In this document: positions 11,918 through 20,160 of the stretch, piece after piece
How the letters are laid out: the number at the start of each line of letters is the position of its first letter
Position numbering within the stretch: position 1 is the stretch's first letter
Assembly (NCBI GenBank): GCA_021399435.1
Contig: JAJTUP010000020.1
Coordinates: 930,001-994,000 of the forward strand
Direction of reading: 5' to 3'
Origin: Diaporthe sp. PMI_573
Taxonomy: Eukaryota; Ascomycota; Sordariomycetes; Diaporthales; Diaporthaceae
Length of the DNA: 64,000 nucleotides
The notes under the pieces: generated by a model
Databases searched by the model: none
Told to the model about the DNA's origin: nothing
Seen by the model: only the letters and a program-made list of their open reading frames with translations
Position numbers and translations under genes: made by a program

Positions 11918-12084
11918 GTATATAAGAAGGTTGAAGGAGTTTTACGGTAATTATCTATTATATAGGAGTATAGGTGCATATATAAGCGTGATTAGTGCAT
12001 TATTATTGGGTTAATCTTGACTCTATATGTTAAATTAGCATGTGTGATAGGCTTAGGCGCCCGCCTACTGCATTACCTTGTTGA

Positions 12085-12459
12085 CCTTCCAAAGGCGGGG
12101 AAGTTCTGATTCTTGCATCCTATCCCGGCAACTGGGCCGAGGTGGCATTACACGTCTATCTGGAACATCTTGGATCTGCCTTCTGTGGTTTTGCCGAGTG
12201 GACTCATATGTGATAAGGACGTGGATGTCTGAGACGAGGCATACAGCCCAAGGAGCGATGTTGATGAGGAAGAATGGAGAGCGTGTAAGTGCCCTTTTAT
12301 CCAACGACACTGCATTAATATTGACATCATGATGCAGATGACTCAGAACTGTTTGACGGATTTCCCATAGCGTTGCAGCTATCTGGTAAACGATTCAAGG
12401 ACGAGGAGGTGCTTGTGGTTGCAAAGGTGTTGGACAATGCGGTCAAGGGTGATAGCTAA
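12085..12459 (+). pseudogene. amidase C-terminal relic
   Basis: Reading one frame gives HPIPATGPRWHYT then SIWNILDLPSVVLPSG, the characteristic C-terminal part of fungal amidase-signature enzymes. A 53-bp intron (GTAAGT...ATGCAG, 12,285-12,337) joins EEEWRA to YDSELFDGFPIALQL and SGKRF, ending at TAA 12,457-12,459. A TGA follows KDVDV where an Arg codon (CGA) is likely, and the frame breaks near 12,095. The roughly 400 N-terminal residues, including the Ser-Ser-Lys catalytic region, are absent. It is a 3' remnant lying at the border of the AT-rich island and pointing toward the end of the dioxygenase gene. Confidence 0.7.
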
Positions 12460-12622
12460 GCTGCGGAAGCAATCTGGTCTTCTTTACATTTTGTGCGGTC
12501 ACAAGCCATGGACAGAACAAATAACGATTCAATTTGTTTTTGACCACCACAGGTTACTTCTTTTCATCCTGACGTGAGATACCAGTGGACAGATGTCGCA
12601 ATACAAACGACATATCCGCGGA

Positions 12623-14068
12623 CTACATTTTAGGCCTGCCTGCCGGATTCTTCGTCGCACAATTGAAAGCCCAGTCACTGAGCGCCAGAGGCTTGTCTGT
12701 CTCCATCAAGAAGATGTTCAAGCCATCAGTCTGGACCTTGGCCGGCTTGTGCGTGTCCCTCTTCTGTGCAGCTTGGTAGTCGGCCTCGGTCGCACCGTGC
12801 GTGCTCATTGAGCCGTGCAGGCCCGCAGCGAACGGCGCAAACTGGTGACCAGTTTTTTCGCTGCTGAACGGATACTCTGGGCTCTGGTTGCTGATTATGG
12901 GGCCGAAGAACTCCTGCATGGTGTTTCTGTGCCAATAGGGCAGCCAGTACGTATCCTCCGCGACGTTCCATCTGGGTGACACGATGGCAAAGTCCATAAC
13001 TGCAGTTCCCGGCTCCGCTGCGTAGTTTGGGGCAGTGAGAACGACGAAGAGGGACGGGTCGTGCTCGTCGAAGAGAGCGTTGCCGAGAACGCAGAATCGG
13101 GCCAGATCGTACTTATAAGGGTAGCATGTGCCGTGCCAACCTGCGACGTCGAATGGTGTGTGGCTCTGAGTGCAGGACCATAGCCTGCCGCCCAGGCGCG
13201 ACACGATTTTCCACTCATTGTTGTTAGCTCTCGCGACCTTGCCACCATCGGACAGTGAACCATCAAAGAAAGCCATCGGAATCTGGAAGTCTCGCACGTT
13301 GGCCAGGCCCGTTGAGCCCACGATTCCTAGATCCGGAAGGCGGAAATGACCCTGATGTAGCTCGCAGATGTATCCACGACAGGGCTGGCCTCCTGGCAGA
13401 GTGATTCGGTGGCGCACACCTCTGGGAATGATGCAGATCTCGTTTTGGCGGACCATCAGTTTTCCCAGCTCCGTTTGGATGTCAAGGGCTCCGGCTTGTG
13501 GAATAAGAAGTAGCTCGCCATCGAGGGACGAGAATGCCTGCCACTCCGGCATGTCCTCCGTCAGGCTGAAAAGCCACATGGCCATCCCTTCCTTCTTGGC
13601 CGGATCGCCATTTCTTCCGATAAGCTGCTGGCCATTGACCCAGTTTGTGCCTCGATCGGGGACAGGGAATGAGTCCCAAGTGTATGAATTTGGCGTGACA
13701 TTTCTGGTTGGCGATGAGTGCCCTTGTTGGCCAAACCCAGTATCAAGGTCGAGTTGCACGAACTCTTCGTGCTCTAGGGATGGTGTAGCTCGATACAGCC
13801 ACGTCTGGAAGTTCTGCGACCGTGGTCCCACAAAGGAGCTGCCGCTTATCCGCTCCGTTCTGAGCCCATATGGCGGGTGTTGAGGTGTGTTGTTAACTCG
13901 TAGTACTGATGCTGGGAAGGCTTCAGATCTAGCGACACACTGAGCTTAACGTGCTTGACTTTTCTATCACTGCAGTGGAAGTACTTACGAGTGATAGTTT
14001 CCCAAACCTTCCAGGTACCTGTACGGGTCCTTCACCACAAACTTTGTCATCGGTGTCTTCTGCTCCAT
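12623..14068 (-). CDS. hmgA: homogentisate 1,2-dioxygenase
   Basis: Two exons, 14068-13989 and 13928-12623, with a 60-bp intron (GTAAGT...GCTAG), give 461 aa, close to the family length of about 445. Exon 1 supplies the N-terminal YRYLEGLGNYH. Exon 2 continues SSEAFPASV and QHPPYGLRTERISGSSFV, matching the conserved start of the family. Expected iron ligands are visible: His 360 and Glu 366 in YWHRNTMQEFFG, and His 398 in AAGLHGSM. The enzyme opens homogentisate to maleylacetoacetate in tyrosine and phenylalanine breakdown, in the cytosol. The usual partners (fumarylacetoacetase, maleylacetoacetate isomerase) are not adjacent. The gene sits inside the block that splits the second kinase copy and may be an extra or relocated copy. 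The symbol follows the Aspergillus name. Confidence 0.9.
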
Positions 14069-14566
14069 GTTCTTCGGTGCTGCACAAGACTTGCACGACT
14101 AAGCGAGTATCAAGTATCACGGCTTGTTTCCGAATGACGGTCTCGTGTCGCGGCTGGACGTGAAGCATGAGTGAGAAGACATAAAGCAATGTGCGCTGTC
14201 ATTGGTGCCCTCATCGCGAGCCGAGGTGGCCGAAGCACGAGGTCTCCAACATCAACGCAAGAAACTTCCCACACCGGTAGTCTGCGGGGTGCAGTAGTGC
14301 TTGGTCTGACGTCTCTTCCACACGAACAGGGCACCAGAACGGGACTCGATGGGCAACCCTGGGTCGTAGCAGTACGACGTTGGTGACGCACGAGGTACCC
14401 GAAGTTTACCCCAAGCCTCGCCCAAAGGTCATCTCTCAAGAATACAATGTACCGCTGTCAAATGACTCATGATTTCCAAATCACTCTGCGACAAGTCGAA
14501 GCCAAGTTTTAAAAGCCGGATGCTATCTTCGAGTGGGTGTCAGCCTACATAGAATACTCGCGAGAA

Positions 14567-15326
14567 ATGGCTACCAAAGCACCCGACACCACAGTCACTC
14601 AGATCTTGTATTTGACCATTTCACCGAATCATGAACTTGGCGACGTGGATACCGACGCAGGCAAGAAATGGGCGCAGGCACTAGACACGATAGAATCGAG
14701 TGCTGGGTTCCGCCGCCTGTGCTGGGGAAGGAGACTGGAGATCCCCGAACAAGTCCACGTGTACACCGGTCAGGCTGCAGCTTCTCGCTTCTTAGCATCA
14801 CATTGTAGACCTTAGGGCTTACCAATCCGCAGTCCGAGACGATATTTCTCACAATACCGCCTTCCTCGCTTCGCCTTTGTATTGTGAGAGCTTTCTGCCA
14901 ATAATCACAACGCTGATCACAGGCTCGCCCTCCGACATCAAAGTCCGAAACGCGCGCCTCGCGCACCAGGTTCTATCTGATCCATTTAGCAAGGAGCTAC
15001 TGGGCTATCCTATTGGAACTGCTATTTACAAAGGCGCCGATGATGCGTGGTATGAGGGCGCGTGGCCCCTCTGGACGCATGTTGTCAGGCACGTCGATGG
15101 CTGCATGGGCATCGCTGGTGGCGAGGTTGTTGAGCCAGTGGAAGGTCATGAGAGAAGTTATCTGGTCTTTGTGGGATGGGAGACCGTCAAGAAACATGAG
15201 GACTATCACCACACCGAGCACTTTCGAAAGCGCTTCATCATCCTGAACATTGGACACAAGGGCTACACCGAGTATGGCCATGTTGTGTTTCAGGGGGTGA
15301 GAGAGAAGAGCTCCAGTAGGCTCTGA
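14567..15326 (+). CDS. ABM-like dimeric alpha/beta-barrel protein
   Basis: Two exons, 14567-14768 and 14923-15326, give 201 aa. The ATG at 14567 (MATKAPDT) is the first in frame. Exon 1 has a ferredoxin-like first strand VTQILYLTISP and a helix with CWGRRLE. Exon 2 continues GSPSDIKVRNARLAHQVL and ends with a second barrel-like half (YLVFVGWETVKKHEDYHH). Two half-barrels with paired strand-helix pattern and the W-x(5-6)-H-x(2)-H signature resemble antibiotic-biosynthesis-monooxygenase/stress-responsive barrel proteins. The donor GTCAGG is weaker than usual and the 154-bp intron rather long, so the junction is tentative although the frame fits. It is tail-away from the dioxygenase, with the 5' ends about 500 bp apart, so co-expression is possible. 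Confidence 0.65.
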
Positions 15327-15467
15327 GCATTTGAGAATGTATACCACTCCTATTGCCACGACTTTGGAATAAGTCCGAGAAGCGGGGGTCACCGGTGACG
15401 CTCACAACAGGAATTCCCATAGCTCCCGATATAGTTTCAATCTGAGTCACTTAGCTAACCACTATAA

Positions 15468-15490
15468 GGCTTGGGCTTCCAGCCCAAGCC
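15468..15490. repeat. perfect hairpin, 10-bp stem and 3-nt loop
   Basis: GGCTTGGGCT, then TCC, then AGCCCAAGCC. It marks the switch from gene-like sequence to the AT-rich tract that ends at the second hairpin (15,754-15,774). Confidence 0.6.
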
Positions 15491-15616
15491 CCTTACAGTC
15501 ATATTTAAATATTATTTTGGGTTTTATATAAATTTATTATTTTTCTCTAGATTTTTTATTTCCTAGTTTTAAATGTCTTTTATACAAGTTTAAATAAAAA
15601 GCGTAGCCTTTTTATT

Positions 15617-15717
15617 TATTTTAGGTAGGGAGTTTGTATTAAATTGTACACGTCTATAGCTTAGTATTTTGGTGCTACAATAATTAATTCCGGTATATAG
15701 ACTCCCTAACTAAAATA
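15617..15717. mobile_element. small MITE-like element with terminal inverted repeats
   Basis: About 101 bp bounded by near-identical inverted ends: TATTTTAGGTAGGGAGT at the left and its complement ACTCCCTAACTAAAATA at the right (one mismatch in the first 17 bases). It is AT-rich inside, without coding capacity. No clear target duplication was seen. Confidence 0.4.
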
Positions 15718-15753
15718 GGTGGGGAGGCTGCGCCTCTATATTACGCGTGTAAC

Positions 15754-15774
15754 GGCCAGGCCGCAGGCCTGGCC
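15754..15774. repeat. perfect hairpin at rearrangement junction
   Basis: GGCCAGGCC, then GCA, then GGCCTGGCC: a 9-bp stem with 3-nt loop. Kinase-tail similarity resumes immediately to the right, so the hairpin marks the right-hand junction of the block that interrupts the kinase copy. Confidence 0.55.
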
Positions 15775-15939
15775 GAGGACATCTGAACTTTTGAGATAAC
15801 CCAAGAGGTGGGAGAAGAGACTACGGCCCCTCCAGGAATGGATGTTCGAAAGGTGGGCAAATCCGATGACTTTGCTTCTCCAGTCAGGGACTTGGTGTGG
15901 GACGAAGAAAATCAACCGCGCAGTTGGATTGCCTGGTGA
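15775..15939 (+). pseudogene. kinase-like copy 2, detached 3' tail
   Basis: From 15,800 the frame reads PKRWEKRLRPLQEWMFERW, matching the copy 1 end PQSWEFRWRALQDWLYERY. A one-base deletion near 15,854 then shifts to GKSDDFASPVRDLVWDEENQ and ends PRSWIAW at TGA 15,937-15,939, matching GKSEEYATPRRTLDWDEENV in copy 1. A TAA lies at 15,797-15,799 where copy 1 has Leu. This is the piece missing from the copy at 9471-10908, about 4.9 kb away on the same strand. Confidence 0.8.
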
Positions 15940-16155
15940 ACGCTGCTCGTTTACCTCGCCAGTAGAGAGCACTGGACATCATTAGAGCACTAGTATTGAA
16001 CATGATATACACAATTGTCTCAGCTTGTGATGATATATTTTTGGTATTTGCGCATGGTGAAAACTTGTTTGCTATCGGCAAATCCAATGCATAGAAAAAG
16101 GAGTATTGGCACTTGAGCAGCCAGTCAAGACGCGCTCCGTCAGTGTGCCACCAAT

Positions 16156-17322
16156 TTAATCCTCTCGAGCCACTAGGTGGGGATCATCAACGACCTCTAC
16201 CTGCTCTTCCTCCAAGGATAAGCCCATTGCCTCGCTATAGCTGGGCGGTGGAGTCGCGGCTCGTTCGAGTGAGGCCGTGCTGTTGTTCCCGGTCGCGCCC
16301 TGTCCGCTGGTGACAGGCCGCGCCGGGGTTCCAGTCCTCGGGGTGCTCGGCCACGTCAGGCTCGCAAACGCGTATTCCGGCGCCCGCAAGTCCAGTCCAT
16401 ATATCTCCGCCAACCTCTGAGCACCCGCAATCATCGTGGCCCTGGTGCTTTGGTCTTTAACGTAGCGCGGGATGAGCTTGTTCACGTCGACGGACAGCTT
16501 CCGCGCCAGTCGGTCTGTTCCCATGGCCGGAATCTCGGAGATAATCTCCTGCAGAACACCGGTGTATCCCGTCAGGCCCCTGAGATATTGCTCTCTGCTG
16601 ATGTTGCGTCGTCGGGTCCAGAAGAAATAGAACATGAGGCCAATGTCGGAGAAGTCGTCGTTGGCGCTGCTCTCGTCCTCATATGATTTCATCAACTTAT
16701 CCATGAACGAAAGCCGGATGTATTGGATTTCCCTCCCATTTCTGATGTCATTAGCGAGTTTGATTAATCTTTTGGAAAACCCATGGGAGACAACTCTGGT
16801 CATGTAGTTGGTCATCCAGGCTGGCTCGGGGCTTAGAGACCGCAGAGGCCGCTCGGCGATGTTATAGTCCATCAGTAGCATGTGCTCGATCAGGGAAGCC
16901 AACATGCGTGACCCAGATTGGCCTGTCATTGATAAGACTGACAGAGGCGGTGCGATGAGACCTGGCAATGGGGCTGGGTCGTCCGCCGTGATGATCTCAC
17001 TCGGCCCGCTCCCGCGACTGCTGGATTCTTGATCAAATAGTATTGCGGTGAGAGCGGTGATGATACCCCTATTTTGGGCCAGGGGTAAGAGGGAGCCTTG
17101 GTTGTTAGGGCCCACGAGGCTGTCGTGGAGGATTCGCAAAACAGTTTGTCGCCTGGCGGTTGCCTTGTCGTCCTCACTGGCAATATCCATTATCATGGAG
17201 TATTCGGGCCTTTCCGGACGGAGGATGCGTGTTTGGACTCTAATGTTCCAATGTGGGAAGCAAACCCGACTGAAAGTCTGGATGATCTGCGTCTGAGGAT
17301 CCGAGGCGTGTCTGGGTGCCAT
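16156..17322 (-). CDS. uncharacterised protein with PPxY tail
   Basis: Single-exon gene of 388 aa from the ATG at 17322 (MAPRHASDPQ). The open frame extends further but only with a non-ATG start. The central 250 residues are mostly helical with no catalytic motif that I recognise. The C-terminal 60 residues are Pro/Thr/Ser rich and contain PPPSYSEAMG, a PPxY motif of the kind bound by WW domains of Rsp5/Nedd4 ubiquitin ligases, followed by an acidic end. No signal peptide or membrane segment is seen. Function unknown; the PPxY reading is inference from the motif alone. The neighbouring 142-aa protein at 22755 ends in a similar P-x-Y-S-E-x-M motif. Confidence 0.7.
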   Translation of the reverse strand: MAPRHASDPQTQIIQTFSRVCFPHWNIRVQTRILRPERPEYSMIMDIASEDDKATARRQTVLRILHDSLVGPNNQGSLLPLAQNRGIITALTAILFDQESSSRGSGPSEIITADDPAPLPGLIAPPLSVLSMTGQSGSRMLASLIEHMLLMDYNIAERPLRSLSPEPAWMTNYMTRVVSHGFSKRLIKLANDIRNGREIQYIRLSFMDKLMKSYEDESSANDDFSDIGLMFYFFWTRRRNISREQYLRGLTGYTGVLQEIISEIPAMGTDRLARKLSVDVNKLIPRYVKDQSTRATMIAGAQRLAEIYGLDLRAPEYAFASLTWPSTPRTGTPARPVTSGQGATGNNSTASLERAATPPPSYSEAMGLSLEEEQVEVVDDPHLVARED

Positions 17323-19320
17323 CTTGGAAATTATTTGATCGGTAGAGTGAAGTCTGAGTAGCAAGTACACTCAGTTGTAATTTTTCTAGTTCGTAGGGTT
17401 GCATATATTCAAATCTTTGAAATTTGCATCCAGTGTGCTTGATTTTATATCGTTGCCGGTAGGAAGGGAGCCTCGAAAATTGGCTTAAATGCTACAAATT
17501 GTAGCGCTAATGGAATAGAGGTCTCCAAGTTCTCCACGACGCCACGAAATTCCAATAATTTACACACTCCTTTCCTTGGAAAATTGGGCCATATCGAGGT
17601 ACGATACCTCTAGGTGCCTTTTAGTCTGGGAAGGTTTCGACCTACGTCTGCCCGGGTGTGTAGGCTAGAAACTTGGGACCGGCGAGTTCGTCTCTTCATT
17701 CTTTAGCGCTACGTTCTAGTTACACGCCAAGTCTTGTAAAATTGAAGCAATTGTGGTTGGTCTTTTTTATCGAATAATTTCTTTCAATTATCAGTGCCGA
17801 GTTTGGCTTCTCCCTCGCTGCGCCGAACTTTCCCATTGCCAGGATCAGTGCTGGCGTGCTCTCTGATTGCAATAATACTGCGGTCCACTAATGTCAAAGT
17901 GGCCACCGTCCACCAGAAAGCGCATAACATAGCCAGGAAGAATTTTCCTATATTCCGTGTGCATCGACATGCGGTGATTGCGGGTACAAAGTAGTGTCCA
18001 CCAACACCTTTGCACATGTGTCAGCATATCAAATAGGACGATACCTCGTTATGCAAGTTATCGATCGAGCACAGGGTGACACCTGTATTGATGGCGTTGA
18101 TCAATTCCGAACTCCTGTCCTCGTGTGGTATACCCAAAAGTTTCTTGACCCAGCTGCTGATGCTGTCATCGGAAGAGCTTTTAGCCGCCTAGTCACCATC
18201 TCGCAATACATTCGCGTTGACCATCGTCTTTCTTGGACAATGGACAAGAACATAGGATCATCGATAAAAGAGAAAGAGTGCATTCTTTGATTGTTCATGA
18301 TTGATTCTATCGCGTGCATGCAACCTAATGGGGCAGATCCCGCACATCAGGGGCGATCATCGTGGTATACACGACCTCTTCAAGAATCGGATCGCTTTAA
18401 CATGATGCAGAAGACCAAGGGCGAACAAGGTCGGCCAGTCTATAGCGAACTTTGATAGCCTGAACCTCTGACCTACACCAGTCTCTCCTCCATGGCTCTC
18501 TCTGCTGGGGAACCCCCCAAAAATGGAGGCATGTATTGCGCGCGCGGCAGTACGGCGCCAATGCATGGTCGATGCGACTCGAGATAAAACTGTAACGGAG
18601 GGATCTGGGGCTGACTCAAAACCTCTTCCCAAACTCTTGGCCGTGAATTGCCTCGCTGCGAATACGGTGCACGTGGTGAGTGGACCGAGTGGGAGCCTCG
18701 GCCTCAACCTCGAACAGACAAGCACCCGATTATGTCTTGGCCTTGGTGGTATCGGGTCTCGGCGCGGATCCCATTCTCAGCACCCATGCTGGTGGCGTTC
18801 ATAGTAGGGCTACCGATCAGGCATGTCGTGGGCTGTCAGGGATCATTGAGGGGCCTGATTGTCTCAGGATGGCGATCCAACGTTTACCATGTGGGCGAAT
18901 ACGCTCTTAGGGCTAACCAATCATCCGTAGCTTATAGCACTCCAAACAGATTCACTTCAAAATTTAGTCAAGCTTTGTTTGAGGGATTCCATCGCTGTGA
19001 CAGCTGCCTTAGCATCAAGCCATCGATCATATGTGCTTGTGGGACCCTACTGCCAAACCCGTTTGAAGTGCCTGAGGGGCGAGAGAGGCTTCTCCTGTTT
19101 CGTAGTCATGTCTGGCCAACTATCCAAGACAATGTGTCGCATACATATTCAACATCATCGCCAGACTCTTGCTGCTCTGACCGAACCCTTCCAGCCACGC
19201 TCCAGCTGCTTTCAATAGTTTATCATTCGTCCAAGTTGTCCGGCACAACCGAGTTTCCGAAGTACATACTTTTCTGGGTCTCACTTTCAAACAACCACGT
19301 TCACTTGCATACATTTGAAA
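17323..19320. other. intergenic, no supported gene
   Basis: Several open stretches of 60-240 codons occur on both strands, but none shows recognisable domains, splice structure or credible starts. One of them overlaps the secreted-protein gene at 19321 in another frame. Confidence 0.35.
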
Positions 19321-19655
19321 ATGCGTTTCGCCGCCATCGCCACTCTCTTCGCCGCCCTCGCTGGGCAGGTTATCGCTGGTAAGTGGCTACACCAGTATCC
19401 AACTGCACCTGGACTGAGGCGCTTTATTCAGATAGGGTGTTCGAGCGCAGCTAACGCCTCGCAGTCCCGGCCAGAGGAAACAATAACAACAATAACAACA
19501 ACAACAACAACGCCGCCGCCTCAGCCGAAGGCCAGGCTTGTACCCAGGTCATCGAAGGAAGCGAGGCCGACGGCACCTGCAATGATATCGGCCAGTGTGT
19601 GGTGCAGTCGCCTCCCAACATCGAGCAGCGGTTTAAGAATGACCAGTGTGCTTGA
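19321..19655 (+). CDS. small secreted cysteine-rich protein
   Basis: Two exons, 19321-19378 and 19465-19655, with an 86-bp intron (GTAAGT...CTCGCAG) that has a GCTAACGC branch-like site. They give 82 aa. Residues 1-19 (MRFAAIATLFAALAGQVIA) form a signal peptide ending in a good cleavage context. Then come VPARG, a run of eleven Asn encoded by an AAC/AAT repeat, an Ala-rich linker, and a short mature domain with four cysteines (QACTQ, GTCND, GQCVV, DQCA). Four Cys could form two disulfides. The layout is that of small secreted cysteine-rich proteins, many of them candidate effectors in plant-associated fungi. Function is not known from sequence. The Asn tract may be polymorphic in length. Confidence 0.8.
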
Positions 19656-20160
19656 GAATACAGCCATAATGTTTCTTGGGGATAAGTGAACATCTCACAG
19701 TTCGTGCCCGGGCTGGTGATGGAGGGGAGGGACGCTGCCAAGAAATGATGCTCCCACGCTCTGTGCCGAATCTACCTAAAGTCATCCCAGCCTATGTAAC
19801 TATATATGCTATACACCCTTCTTCAGAGCGAAAACACGTGAAAACGAATACTGAAAAGTAGAGTATCCTCCTTATCCGACCTATACATGCTGGGCTTTTG
19901 TCTCACCGATATAGCACGGAGTTGATTTTACTCTGGCATGTACTTGGATTGGCTGATTGATCGGTCTACCCCACTTAAAATCCACATGCGATTTGCGGCA
20001 TATTTACTGTGCATGGCGTAATCCGGATGCTCCATAAGTCTGACCGAGAACCTTAAGTTAACGACTTGGCTGACATCTGTTGAAAGGACCAGATGCTTGG
20101 AGCTTTCGTGAAGAGCGACGAAACCAGTCTGATATTTTCGTTGATAGCTTGGTTGTCAAT
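19656..20160. other. intergenic, no gene seen
   Basis: Short spacer between the secreted-protein gene and the sulfatase. The frame upstream of 20161 is open to 20080 but would precede the signal peptide. Confidence 0.4.

Larger units (their letters stand above)
10909..12080. mobile_element. AT-rich degenerate repeat island (RIP-like)
   Basis: Strongly AT-rich stretch with abundant TA steps, short palindromes (for example CCCTTTAAAGGG near 10,990) and no open frames. It begins exactly where the kinase copy loses similarity and ends where the amidase relic begins. A tRNA-like unit lies at 11,214-11,299 and an LTR-like segment near 11,747-11,917. The composition fits transposon remnants mutated by RIP; the parent element could not be named by eye. 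Confidence 0.55.

Noticed and set aside
10909..15774. Interpretation of the interrupting block as a giant Starship-type element
   Set aside because: No tyrosine-recombinase captain gene and far too short; only a small or composite insertion is supported.
18357..18725. 122-codon open frame on the - strand
   Set aside because: Composition is arbitrary, no homologue recognised, no splice partners.
18648..19382. 244-codon open frame on the + strand
   Set aside because: It overlaps the well-supported secreted-protein gene in another frame and has no domain, signal or credible start context.
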